Assembly (NCBI RefSeq): GCF_963966145.1
Contig: NC_091046.1
Location: forward strand, 24,800,001-24,864,000
Length of the DNA: 64,000 bases
Source: Tenebrio molitor
Lineage: Eukaryota; Arthropoda; Insecta; Coleoptera; Tenebrionidae
Direction: 5' to 3'
Shown one piece after another: positions 52,217-63,767 of the stretch. The position numbers and the translations under genes were made by a program. The notes under the pieces were generated by a model. It had not been told where the DNA came from. It made no database searches and worked only from the letters and a program-made list of their open reading frames with translations. Positions within the stretch are counted from its first letter, which is position 1, and each line of letters begins with the position of its first letter.

Positions 52217-52546
52217 AGTAACCAGTCTACTGCCAATATTAAGGATACATCTTCGGCAGGAAGTCCAACAGTGTCTAACACCATTACCATAGTAACGAGA
52301 CCAGCTTGTGGTATACCGGCAGCTCCAATACTAGCAGCAGTAGCAGTTATGCTGATAGCAATGTAAGTCCCAACTGTCAATTCTACTTCTCGAACTTGGG
52401 CAATAAAAATAGCGGCAACAGCTTCGTAAAGTGCTGTCCCATCCATATTTATAGCAGCACCAATTGGTAATGCAAAACGGGCTACTCTAGGATCAATTCC
52501 ATTTTTTTCTTCTAGACATTGTATTGTAACTGGTAGGGTTGCTGAA
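52217..52546 (-). CDS. SLC1-type excitatory amino-acid transporter, penultimate exon
   Basis: 330 nt, after a TTTCAG acceptor and ending CT|GTAAGT. Encodes the end of HP1 (SSATLPVTIQCLEEKNG), TM7 with NMDGTALYEAVAAIFIAQ, the strongest SLC1 signature (NMDGT binds sodium and substrate), HP2 (AASIGAAGIPQAGLVTMV) and the start of TM8 (ILAVDWLL). No stop or frameshift. Enters with one nucleotide of a split Ser codon and leaves in phase 2, matching both neighbours. Conserved residues are intact, so the gene is probably functional. Confidence 0.96.
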
Positions 52547-54148
52547 CTGAAATATTTGAATAGTTATTGTTGAATTTATGTTAGATACACATAAAGGCAT
52601 TTCAAATACAGTGCGAGCGTAAAGTAAGGAATACAATTATGGATAAAAAAAATTATAAATGACCATCATTTTGCATAAATTATACGTTTATATTCAAACC
52701 AGCGACGACGAAAGGGGAGGAACTTAAAAATTTTAAATGATAACAGTGCTCAAATGTACATTTTTTGAAACGTCCTTATCCTATATCCAAAAGAGAAAGT
52801 ATTTTTGAAACAGGTTTATTATTATTAAACACCTACATAAATGAGAGAACATTACGACTATAGAGCATTCATTTTAAATGTTGGGTAAAGTTGTAAACGT
52901 AAAGCACCATAAATTACGAAAGCGGCAAATTTTCATTGTGTTGGTACCGTAAAGTAGTAATCCATCCCTCTGTTCATATAAAACTGGTAGGTATTTTACC
53001 ACGTCGTACTTTCACCATCTTATCGACAAGCAAAGAAAGAGACGTTAAAATATGCACACAAAAAAATGAAAACACATTTTGCGATCAAAAAAATGTAAAG
53101 AGATTGTTGATTTTAAGTAATGTTTTGAGAAATAAGATTACTAAATCATGAAATAATAAGAGTAATTAATAAAGTATTAATTACATGTATATTTTAAAGT
53201 AAATTAATAAATAAAATAATAAAATACATAAACAAATAAGAAATTAATCATCATCTGAATCAAATTCATTAAATAATTCCACCAGTATTGGCAACAAATA
53301 TTAATCGTTCCACTTGGTCTTCTAAAAGTTGTTCTCTATCCCACCATTCTTTAATTTTGGACCCGTATATGTTGAACACAGTTTTAGATTCACACAAGTT
53401 TCGGACAAGTGTCAAAGCCGGCAAGTTTTATTACAAAACCCAACATTTAAAGCTCTATAACTTGAGTCCTAAATTGCCGAATTCTTGCCCTCCCCATTTT
53501 TTTTTTTTATTTATTATACATGATTTACATTTTTTCACTGCTCTGGTGATATTATCTTATTTTAAAGGATTTAGACTATTGTTGTTATTCTTTATTTAGC
53601 TAGAAATCAACGACCCAGTATTCTATCCATTGTAGAAGTACTGTTTTGTAAAGATTTACATTTAAACGTTAGTTTTCGAATAGTAAGCAGCACGTTTTAA
53701 GTGAAAGATACGCTTTACAAAACGAGATCAGTAGAATTTTTATTGCAATAAAATGTTAAAATGTAAATTGTTATCTCAAAAGTTGAAACATTTCCGCCGA
53801 AATCAATATGAAAAATCAAAACAAGCAATAACTAACTGTGGATTCTGATTTATCCATTTCCATCAATCATGTTTGTTTTGTTCACTTTTAATTATTTTAA
53901 AATAAACGAAGTTTGATTTTTTAATTGATCAAGCTAATTTTAGCGTACCAACGATTGTTCTGGTTTTTTAATCAAACGGAATAAATATTTCTAAAGGAAG
54001 TAAGTCCTTGCCTCTAGAATACATTTTTCTCTCTCCCAATTTTAGTAAAGATACAGCATATGAAGCAACAAATGATGGACGAGATCACAGTCCAATAACG
54101 AATTAAGACTGTTAAAGTCCATATAAAACCTAGGAGACGTGGATGATG
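52547..54148. other. Right part of 11.2-kb intron: no feature seen
   Basis: AT-rich intronic sequence with only short shadow ORFs. No TIR pair, gene or RNA recognised. Confidence 0.6.
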
Positions 54149-55063
54149 CTAGCGCAACCCTAGCGTAGGGCCGAACTAAATAACCGTATTTAGTCGATGA
54201 TGAATCGGCTATTTACGTTGACAGTGGGAAATTTGTTCGTTTCAAAAATCTTTATTAATCATTGTCAAAAATTTGCTAATCAATTTCGTTATGATAAAAA
54301 TTATAAAATAATCCAAAACGACTTTCGTACTTGTCCCGAGCCTCTTCTACCTGCGATGTCGAAGCCTGATTAACTTGTTTGAATAATTTTTGACCAAAAA
54401 GTTTGTATTCGGTAAGTAATACTTTCGAAAAAAAAGTTATTTTCAGGATTGAAAAAAGCTGGATAATGGTTTTAGATACTTCTGGAATACTTCCTTCAAA
54501 ATTACAAAATCCACTCATTTGGCAAGACCACTTTTCAGAAAATTATTTTACAAGTTCTCAAAAAACTAGATTTTGTAGGTGTGCCGTGCCATTCCCATCA
54601 GTTTTTCGTTCCAAATTCACAGTGTCACAAAATAACAGTTCTTCCAGACAATTCGAAGATTTTAATGACTGTAAATTACAGAAGTTGTGATTCCTGATCT
54701 TGAAGTTGTCCCAGAACGTGCACATTCATCAAAATTCTCAGGCAAAGTGTTATAGGTTTTTCAACGTACCAAATTTGTGAACTCAATCTCAGAGAAAAGT
54801 TAATCTATTACATGGATCGTTATAAGCGAAAAACAATTTCAAAATTAAAAACTTTATAAGAGAACTAAAAATAATGAAATAAAATGTTTGGATAATTGTT
54901 TCTTTGTTTTTTTTTTTAATAAAGAAAACCATAATATGAAAAATAGGTAAATAAAAACAAAAAAATATGTCCGTATGCAACTAATTATACATTCGATTGC
55001 AATAATTGAAGAATATGCAACTTATTATACACCTAGTTCGGCCCTACGTTAGCGCGTCGCTAG
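54149..55063. mobile_element. TIR element (~915 bp) in intron
   Basis: GCTAGCGCAACCCTAGCGTA then GGGCCGAACTA at the left; TAGTTCGGCCC, TACGTTAGCGC, GTCGCTAGT at the right, inverted. The middle shows about 95-codon frames on both strands without known motifs. Superfamily unknown. Confidence 0.7.
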
Positions 55064-55599
55064 TATTGCGCGTCGCTGAAATTTGAATAGATCTAGACAG
55101 TCTTACTATGTTTAATTGTCTGTGGACGAGATTTTTACAAAAATTTAAAATACAGAATGGCTATGAAAATTGGAGTCACTTTTCTTGATATTGCCAAGAG
55201 ATGTCGCCGTTCTCGCGAAAAATTTGACGATCAAAAAAATATATTTAATTAAATGGCAACATCGAATTCAATATTTCGTGCAATTGTCACTATTTTTAAC
55301 AATTGTCAATGTCACTATCGATTTAAAATTATTAAGTTTAATATTAAGCAGCGAATAAGTATCATAAAATAGTATTATCTTGCTAGAGAAAGTCTAGTAG
55401 AACAGCAGCTGTAAGGATGCAGGATCATTAGCGTGCAACATATCCCAATCGGCTACAACCAAGATTTAGCTTCATTTTTTGAAAGCATAGTTATGTAAAA
55501 AAAACACTGTTGCCAGCAATTCCATTTCATATTTTTTGTAGTTCCATCTTTTGGGTAAATGTGGAAAAGTGAATCCAATTTTCGTAGCCACTCTGTATA

Positions 55600-56046
55600 C
55601 AGGATATTTCCAGAGTGATAATAAGTCCGACAGAATTGAAAATGCAACCCATAATACATTTTGCAAAGTTTACGTGGATATTTTGTTTTTTATTAAAAAA
55701 AAAACATAAAATAGTTAGCTGTGCAGTTTCGTAAATTTTGACATAAACGTCATTCGCGTGGTTATGAAATTGTGAAAAAACGAAGAGTTTTTGGAAAATG
55801 TATATTGTCTGCATAAACGCGTAACGGCAGAAGCATTTTTATTAAATTCGCCATAAATCATCGTATTTTAACTTTTTCATAAATGTCAGTTGTGACAAAT
55901 AAAATTATTGGAAGTAAAGCCATCATGGATTCATAATTTCAGTTTAAAACAATACGATATTTAAAATAGCCACATGAACTTTGGAAACGTATTGTAGGTT
56001 GCATTTTCAATTCCGCAAGGATCATTATCACTCGTGAAATACCCTG
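55600..56046. mobile_element. Mariner-type MITE with ~85-bp TIRs (447 bp)
   Basis: CAGGATATTTCC...GAATTGAAAATGCAACC at the left is mirrored by GGTTGCATTTTCAATTC...GAAATACCCTG at the right. TA flanks both ends. Confidence 0.85.
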
Positions 56047-56194
56047 TACATAAACTAATAATTATTATTTTAAAATCGATAGACTGGAAATTAGTAAACT
56101 TTAAACACAATCAATCGAGATGATTCTTACAAAGTGAACCAATCAACTTTAACTGCATAAGCAAACTGAGTAACAACTACATATTTGAAAATAA

Positions 56195-56400
56195 TACAGT
56201 ATTTTACTTTTTGCGCTAATAAGCTATTAACACATCCGAAATCTAGGAACTTTTTTCGGTTGGTAACACACATTGTCGGCAGCAAATTGACTCTGGTATT
56301 TTCTGCTATTTGCTGAATTTCTGGATAATTCATCTTTAATTGCAATTTCACTTGCGAAAAATGACAATTATGTTTAGTCTAAATTCAAATTTAGAATTTC
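56195..56400 (-). repeat. Repeat family 3, inverted copy
   Basis: In reverse orientation this matches 63560..63727: TTTTTCGCAAGTGAAATTGC, GCAGA(A/G)AATACCA, AATTTGCTGCC and TTTCGGATGTGTTAAT. The minus-strand frame with NYPEIQQIAENTRVNLLP suggests a coding origin, unidentified. Confidence 0.8.
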
Positions 56401-56849
56401 ATTTTAAATGTAAACCATGAAATAAATGTGTCACCAAGTGTCACAAAATTCCCTAAATTACGAAAATTGATTTTATTTGTAAAAAAAACATGTATTTAAT
56501 ATGAAAATTAAATTGCATAAAACACTGGTTTTATAAAAATCTGACTCGTGTCTAAATATAACTTTTTTAGAATCTGCGTCTCTAATAGGTGTATTATTGT
56601 ATTCAATTTGGAGTCGTTTATGGCTATCTCTTAAAGCACTCGTAGTTTAATAGATCTCTAAGAAAATGTTTGTCAATATTTCAGTATGTTATTGTCATTT
56701 ACACCAAAAAACTTCAAAAATTAATGTTCAAACTCTATCTTTTAACATATGTTGCAAATGTAGTTGCATCCGTTACCTTGAATTACCAATTAACACAAAA
56801 TTCCCTAGAATTTGAAAATTTATTTTTTTTTATTTAAAAAAAATAAAAC

Positions 56850-57651
56850 TAGTGTGCTCCATTCTTACAAGACGTGAGTCTATTAGAGATCTGGGTGTCA
56901 TCTTCGATTCCAAACTATCCTTCGGCGAACACATTCGGACCATTGCGGGGACTGCCTTCAGGGCACTGGGTTTTGTTTTGCGTGCTGGCAGGGAATTCTC
57001 TGATGTCGCGACCCTGAAGCTTCTGTACATCACCTATGTGAGATCCCGGCTCGAGTATGCTTCCCTTGTGTGGTCACCGATTTATGATGTTCACTCTTCT
57101 CTTCTGGAGCGAGTGCAACGCAGATTCCTGAAGAATGTAGTCTTCATGTTGAATGGTGCATATCCGCCTCGTGGGTGTCCACAAGGTCTTCTGCTCGGTG
57201 AGGTTGGTCTGCAGTCTCTGCTTGATAGACGCATGGAGCATTCGGTGATCTTTTTGTTCAAATTGTTCAGAGGGCTGCAGGAATGTCCTCACGTTCTGGA
57301 GAGGATCAGCTTGAGGGTTAGCCGGTCGGGATCTAGGGTAAGGAGTGTTTTCTACATCGGTCAGCGCCACACTGACATCGGGCTCAAGTCACCCGTCACT
57401 CGAATGCTGCGAAATTACCAGAGTGTCGAGGCCCACATCGATATTTTTTGTTGCAGCATTTCGCAAATCAAAAAATTCTTCTCCATCTCCTCGTGAATTA
57501 GGGCGATCCTACTCAGATGAGTGCTCGGTAGTTGTAGCCTGGGTGTTGGGATGCTCTCTGTGTAATGGTTGTTGTGTTGTGATTGTGTTTTGTGTATCAT
57601 TTTCTTTTTGGCAGGGCTTCTAATTGGGCGTCAAGCCTGTTAGCCGTCAAC

Positions 57652-57687
<36 letters not shown>
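56850..57687 (+). mobile_element. Non-LTR retrotransposon copy 2 (5'-truncated)
   Basis: Starts GCTCCATTCTTACAAGACGT, corresponding to 32486 in copy 1, and runs without interruption through the site where copy 1 carries the Gypsy element, ending in a (TAA)n tail at 57651..57687. Confidence 0.92.
56852..57496 (+). pseudogene. Non-LTR ORF C-terminal part (214 codons)
   Basis: Open frame: LTRRESIRDLGVIFDSKLSF, LLYITYVRSRLEYASLVWSP, then RRFLKNVVFMLNG and a C-terminal stretch to ISS and stop. This is the thumb/connection region after RT in jockey/I-like elements. It lacks the RT core and endonuclease because of 5' truncation. Nearly identical to 32490..32857 plus 37802..38045. Confidence 0.88.
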
Positions 57688-57697
57688 TTTAAACAAT

Positions 57698-57818
57698 AAC
57701 ATAAAAAACTCGTTTTATAAGGGCATTGGCGTACTCGTCCCATACAAAACTCCCCTACGGGTCGTTTTCTACACTTGGGACTCGTGCGCCAAATCAACCC
57801 TTATAAAACTCATGTTAA
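57698..57818. repeat. Imperfect palindrome (~121 bp)
   Basis: ACTCGTTTTATAAGGG...GGCG...GTCCC pairs with GGGAC...CGCC...CCCTTATAAAACTCATG. The loop region CCCCTACGGG is asymmetric. It shares the ACTCGTTTTATAA motif with 63396..63520. Confidence 0.8.
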
Positions 57819-57836
57819 TATACTCATGTTTTTATA

Positions 57837-58339
57837 GAGTGAGTTTTTTTAAGACTGGCCATAGGATTTTACATGCTGATTTTTCAACCCCCTGTTAACT
57901 TTTATTTTTGTGAAATTTACAAAGCTTAGCGCTGTTTTGAGATTAAACAATAATATTATCTAGTCATTTACCACCATTTACTTCATTTTGTGATACCAAA
58001 ATGGTTGTAATAGACAATTTACAAACAAAATGTTATTTGCAAAAAATAGTCTGAACATTACTTCAATAACGATAGATTCACTTTTTATGTTATAACAAGG
58101 TTCTTTACTTCAATAAAAATTAAATGAAATGTTCAAAATAGCCTCTATAGATAGTTAAGCAATTACACAATCAATTACCTTTCAAAATTACAAATGTCAG
58201 GTGAAATTTTAGCCTTCAGAAAATTTAAAATTGAAGCAAACGGAAAAATGGGTTGAATATTTTCATGAGGACAAAAGTTAACAGGGGGTTGAAAAATTAG
58301 CATGTAAAACCCTATGGCCAGTCTTAAAAAAACTCACTG
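57837..58339. mobile_element. Mariner-type MITE with ~75-bp TIRs (503 bp)
   Basis: AGTGAGTTTTTTTAAGACTG...CCCCCTGTTAACTTTT is mirrored at the right end with few differences. TA flanks at 57835 and 58340. Noncoding. Confidence 0.88.
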
Positions 58340-58903
58340 TATACTATTATTCCTGCCAACTCTTTCATACACCTCCGATAATATTTCTTACAATATTGAC
58401 CATTACTAAATTAAATTTTATTTTTTATCAGTTATCAAATGATAACTAACCATAAAGTAAATGTTTTCATATGACTATTAAATTAATTTCTTTTAAAGTT
58501 TAATAATTTCCGTATTTTATAACGCAAATTGATGGCAATTATATTTGGTGTGTTGTAATTGTTTAATTCATTTTCTTTACTTAAATATCGCAATAAATGC
58601 CAATAAAATGAATATATGTGAATTATTGGATTAAAAGTAATAAACAGTAAGTAGCTGTGCTATGATTAGATTGCAAACAAAGTAAAAGTTAAATATTCCA
58701 ATAACTACGTCTTTTTATCATTTCAAGACAAAGACAATTATTGAAAAGCTGTAGGTACTCCAAGTTGTAAAATGTATGATAAATCATAAGGATATGATAT
58801 TTAGTGTCAATTACAATAAATGAAGAACATACAATCCCAATATTTGTAAATATATCACATATACATATCAGTTTGTCATTATAAGATCTGTTGTTCATTA
58901 ATA

Positions 58904-58945
58904 CAGAATCGTTATAAATGTCCCATCGCAGTAGGCGTTGGTGGT
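58904..58945. repeat. MITE family 1 fragment
   Basis: CAGAATCGTTATAAATG then TCCCATCGCAGTAGGCGTTG, the terminal piece of family 1, cut before the rest. Confidence 0.75.
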
Positions 58946-58959
58946 GTATAGAGCATCTA

Positions 58960-59195
58960 ACGGGTGACTATTAAAATTTTCACTTAGGGTTGGCTATGGA
59001 TCATTCTTTGTTTTTCGTTGCACCTTAAACACTGTCAAGTTTGACATTTCAATAAATGTTTTTTCTCTTAATTTGGTTATGTTTCAATTGTACTGACTGA
59101 CATTTGTCGTTCGTTCTTGCGTGTGTCTAAAGTAACAGAAAAAATAAAAACTCCTTCAAAGCCAACTCCAAGTGAAAATTTTAATAGTCACCCGT
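58960..59195. mobile_element. MITE with 37-bp TIRs (236 bp)
   Basis: ACGGGTGACTATTAAAATTT and its inverse AAATTTTAATAGTCACCCGT. TA flanks on both sides. Confidence 0.88.
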
Positions 59196-59807
59196 TATAT
59201 ACCATTCACAATTGTTTCAAATTCTGACTATCTAAGAAAATCTGACATTTTAGTTGGCAGTATTGTGATTTGTCATAACAAATGTATTTTAGGTTATAAT
59301 TCAACCGAATTTTAATTGAAATGTACATATTTGTAGGGCATTTCTGGGTAAATTATTATTAACTAAATTAATAACGAAATTGACAACAAAGCCAATATTT
59401 AAAAACGAAACGTTATATGACAGGACCTGACGCCAATCTAACAAAAAAATATCTTGGCCTGCCGCGGGTTTAAAACAATCGTGAACGGCTAATATACAGT
59501 GTGGAAACTTTAACTTTTAGGCATGAAATGAGGCAATCGTATAGTTACACAAAAGATCACATCTTTACTAACCAATTTTCATAACCATAAGAGCACAAAT
59601 CCGGAGTAAATTTGAATTTTCGTCACAAAAAATATGATTATAAAAAAAATGGTCAGTTTCTTTCTATGTGTCACTTTCATTACGATATGTAAAAAATGCA
59701 TTTTTCCACAGTGGTTGTAGAAGAAACCTATTTTCAACACTCAATGTCAAGAGTAAATATCTTTACCCTACCTGGTAGAATTTTTTATTGAGGGTTATGA
59801 CCTTATA

Positions 59808-60277
59808 CAGTGTGATTCAAAACGAACGCACCAACTATTAGCAGTTGTACAGAATACAGGGAGAAGAATATAAAAAAATTGGAAAAATTTATTTTTCCCA
59901 GCTTCAATTAAAAGTTACAGCGTGTTAAATTTAGAAAATTTTAATCAAAAATGTTGAAAAAAAATTTTTTTTGTTCAAATTAGGTACATTAGACGGAGTA
60001 TTCGTTCAATTGCAATAACATTCACTAATTAAATTAGTTTTCTTTTAGTCCTTTGCCTTTTTAAAAACCGAAATTTAAAATTTTTGTTACACAATTTTTT
60101 AATAAAACTTAGTCAATTAATCATGTGCTTGTATATGTCAACAAAAAAAATCAAAATTTTGAAAAATAAGAAAAAACAAAAAAGCATCAGGAGAACATTT
60201 GTATTATTTTTTTTTACGTTTCTCTCACTACTTTATACGATTACAAGTAGTTGGTGCGGTCGTTTTGATACACCCTG
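59808..60277. mobile_element. Mariner-type MITE (470 bp)
   Basis: CAGTGTGATTCAAAACGAAC...ACCAACTA and inverse TAGTTGGT...GTTTTGATACACCCTG. TA flanks (59806, 60278). Confidence 0.85.
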
Positions 60278-60540
60278 TATTTACTAGATCTATTTATCTA
60301 AATTCCAGAGATGCCACAAAGAGATTTTAGTAAAGAAGTCATGTGCTAGTAAACTTCGTCCAGCGAGAGATTGGGAGATTTTAAATTTAATTAAATTAAC
60401 CCAACACTGGAAAATGCACTAGAATACATTAGAGCATAATTCCAGGGCAAAAATGTTACTGCTTGAAGAATATACGAGTATTTCAAATTTTACGCGCGCT
60501 AGGTACTACTTTCTCTACGTAGAATTTAGTGATTTTTATG

Positions 60541-60811
60541 TCAACCGCGGAGGGAGAAAAGACTGGAGATGGCACTAATTCAAATAAGTGTACCGGCCCG
60601 CGAAAACTACAGAGTAATAAAAGGTTTCTGAATATAGACGCTAGGCCAATGGCTTCCTTCGCCTTCCTTCCAGGCGCATTGTGCTTCTTTATCTAGCGCA
60701 TTGTGGACTGGGTCATAAAAGGTTGTTGCACGTGCTTTTAGAGGGTTCGGATTTTTAACATGGGAAGCATAGGAAATGCCATCTCCAGTCTTTTCTCCCT
60801 TCACGATGTCA
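60541..60811. repeat. Inverted repeat pair (~25-30 bp arms)
   Basis: GGGAGAAAAGACTGGAGATG at about 60551 is mirrored by CATCTCCAGTCTTTTCTCCC at about 60779. The boundary TGTCAACC occurs near both. Shortly after, CAGTGAGGGGCAAAAGTAAC at 60838 preceded by TA looks like a lone mariner end. Confidence 0.6.
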
Positions 60812-61338
60812 ACCAATCTCTTGCTGGGCAAACTATACAGTGAGGGGCAAAAGTAACGCAACAATTCGATAAATCATAAACTCTTGAGTTTTGAAAAAAG
60901 AACAAAAACAGGTCGATTCTTAATTTCAATTTCACGTTTATTGACGTAACATTTTTTTATACAGGGTGTTCCTTGTCAAAGTAATGACGTCATCATCTAT
61001 TTTTTTAAATTGCAACCTATATTTATTCGTCATTATTTTAATAGGTCTTTGAACTGTCAACTTGACAGTATAAAAATATTAACCCTTTATATTTAAAAAA
61101 AACTTGAGAAAAAAATTGTTGAAAATTAAAAAAGATTTTTTTTTCTTTATTAATGATTAATTTATTGACTAGTTAGTACCGAAAGACATTGCTATTAATG
61201 TTTTGGTATTTAAAAATTAAATCAAGAATCCAAGAAGGTATTCTATTAGTTTGAAAGGTGTATCTGTCATTGCATTTTTCGTTCATATTTAGTATTTGAA
61301 AATTATTGTTATTAAATTATACTTTGTTGAGAGAAGTA

Positions 61339-62175
61339 CAAAGTGTCTATAAAAGAACATATATCAAGAGTCCTGTGGAATTGTGCGGCTCTCTATTTTT
61401 TTTGGTAGAACTATGTCGAGCCGTTGAAGTTGGCAAATTAGACGTCAAATGACAAATGTCAAATTATTATTCAATCTTAACATCAGTTGTGAGTTCGGCG
61501 TCTTTGTTGTTTTGCTTGTGGTTTTCTTCAACAGTCTTTATCAAGACCATCAAGACTAAAATGTTTTTCCGCATGAGTGTGAACTGTGAATACCTAAAAC
61601 AAGTTACAAAGTAACGAACGTAAGACATTTATTTTCGTACGTTTGCAGTAAGCAATGAGCAATCTTTTCAGTAAACCGCAATGGTTTTATCGCTAGAGCA
61701 AAACACATTCATTGTGATGTCTGATGTATTACCGAAATGGTACCCTGCAGAATGGAGAATGGAAGCAAATTTAATTGCACTCATTAGAAGGATAGATTTG
61801 TGGCAACTGGAAGTGTTGAAAAAGGTAAAAATGTAGGAAGACCGCCAGTGAATGAAGAAATTCCTGAAGATTTACGCCCACAAATAGAACAAAGCTCAAA
61901 AAAATCACTTCAGGCTGATATACCATTCTCCACTTGTCAGAAAATTGTAAATGTTTTTGTAGAAACCCGATTGCATCCTATAAAGGTTGGAGTATGGATT
62001 GCTGCCTCACGAACGCGTTTAATTGCTTTTATTGTAAAAATTAAAGAAGCTGTCATTAATGAAGTTACATAACCTCTGTTTTTCTATTTGGCATCACAAT
62101 ATGCTACAAAGCGGCAAAAATCAAATATATTCGAGTTCCACAGGACTCTTGATATATGTTCTTTTATTGACACTG
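61339..62175 (+). mobile_element. Tc/mariner-type non-autonomous element (837 bp)
   Basis: AAAGAACATATATCAAGAGT...CCTGTGGAA at the left and inverse at the right give about 38-bp TIRs, with TA at 61337 and 62176. It carries only the N-terminal part of a transposase. Confidence 0.88.
61681..62072 (+). pseudogene. Transposase N-terminal HTH relic
   Basis: ATG then LSLEQNTFIVMS (first HTH), and in another frame ATGSVEKGKNVGRPPVNEEI, EDLRPQIEQSSKKSL and CQKIVNVF (linker and second HTH). The DDE domain is absent. Frameshift near 61730-61800. Confidence 0.75.
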
Positions 62176-62177
62176 TA

Positions 62178-63395
62178 TTTTTCTGTCAGAACTTGACGTT
62201 CATTAGGCTGACGTTAAAAGCTATCTAAAGTAAAATTGTTATAGATGTGAATTGTCAAAATTTGGTCGGTATCAACTAAAATTACTAGGCGCGCTTCTCG
62301 GGATTTTTGAATTTAAGTTTTTATTCTGGCGTGACAGGTAGATTTATTTATACAAGCTATAAATTCAAACATTTTATTGAAAGAAAAATTAGTTCACAAA
62401 AGAAACGAACATTGCTTTCCGCAAAACGAAAAAGTGTGGGTGGTTAACTGGTACAATAAATTGCAATTTAATAATTATTATAATCTTTTAACAATGTTTT
62501 GTGGATTATAACCTCACTCTTAGCATTTGACATATGTACAGTCTTAGCAAAAACTCTAAATATTTGTTTACATTTTTTACCGGTACAGTCACTGAATTTT
62601 TAAAAACTTTTACACTGACAATTCACATCAAGAACGATTTTACTTTATGTTTTATGTGCATTATGATAATGTAATAGGGATCGAGATAGCTTTATAAATC
62701 GTATTTTGGGTTGCATTTTTAGCTGGTGAGGCTCGTCATCTTACGTGAGTAAACCTGGATTTGAGTAGTCTAGTGTCCAATATCAAAGTTCTAATACGTA
62801 TTTATCTCTAATAATTTCAGACAAATTTCTTGTTATTCACTCGTTCTATTTATTAATGCACGGCATAACTGAGATAAGAAAATAAGCGACATAAGGTTGT
62901 TTATTTAAAAAACTTGATCGATTCTCGGTTTACGATGTAATAACTATAAACTCTATTATTTTATTATTTTTGTTATTGTGTAAAACACAATCGCGATAAT
63001 TCCTCCATCTAATCCAATAAATCGTTAATCTTTTTTACAAGCAAAACCGTTGCTTTAAAGGTTTGATTATGTTTGCGTTATGCTCATTCTCATCAATATA
63101 GCATAGAATAATATACTAAGTCAAATTTATTTTTTTTTAACTTTATGTACATACGTTGTCGATATTTTTATCATAATTATTAATTACATATATGTATTTG
63201 TATATATTTAATGCACATTAACAATAATAATAAATGTAAGATGTATTATTATTTCGAAATTTTTGGTTTTATTAATGGGATTAATAAGATTACACCACTT
63301 CTATAATCCATTATAGTGATGGATCACCTGTTATTAATTAATAGCTGATGATGAAGGACCGTAATTATTATGAGTGTAGAATTAATATGTATATT
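62178..63395. other. Intronic AT-rich stretch: nothing recognised
   Basis: No ORF with familiar motifs and no TIR pair. A weak GGTTGCATTTTTAGCTGGTG segment at about 62710 resembles part of the MITE at 55600. Confidence 0.6.
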
Positions 63396-63520
63396 AAAAC
63401 ATGAGTTTTATAAAACTTAATATTAAGACACGAGTCAGATTTGCAGCACAACTGCCGCAGGCAGGATGGCTGCAAATGACGAGTGCTCTTAAGTTTTATA
63501 AAACGAGTTTGCTTATGTTT
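63396..63520. repeat. Imperfect palindrome (~125 bp)
   Basis: AAAACATGAGTTTTATAAAA...CTTAA...GCAGC pairs with GCTGC...CTTAAGTTTTATAAAACGAG...TTATGTTTT. The centre GCCGCAGGC is a small hairpin. Confidence 0.8.
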
Positions 63521-63559
63521 TTTTTTATTTATAGAATCTTGTGACACTTTTATTTCAAA

Positions 63560-63727
63560 GTTGATATTTAAAGTAAAATTTTAAATTTGAAATTAAACTA
63601 AAGATACATAATTATCATTTTTCGCAAGTGAAATTGCGATTAATAGCAGAGAATACCACAATAAATTTGCTGCCAGCAATGTGTTACCAACTGAAAAAAG
63701 TATCTATATTTCGGATGTGTTAATGGT
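63560..63727 (+). repeat. Repeat family 3, direct copy
   Basis: Inverse of 56195..56400. It ends about 40 bp from the transporter exon donor at 63767. Confidence 0.8.
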
Positions 63728-63767
63728 ATATTTATTAACGCATTCAAAATGAATTAATGGCACATAC

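Noticed and set aside
52936..53599. Short ORFs in the transporter intron
   Set aside because: AT-rich, low-complexity translations with no motif and no splice context.
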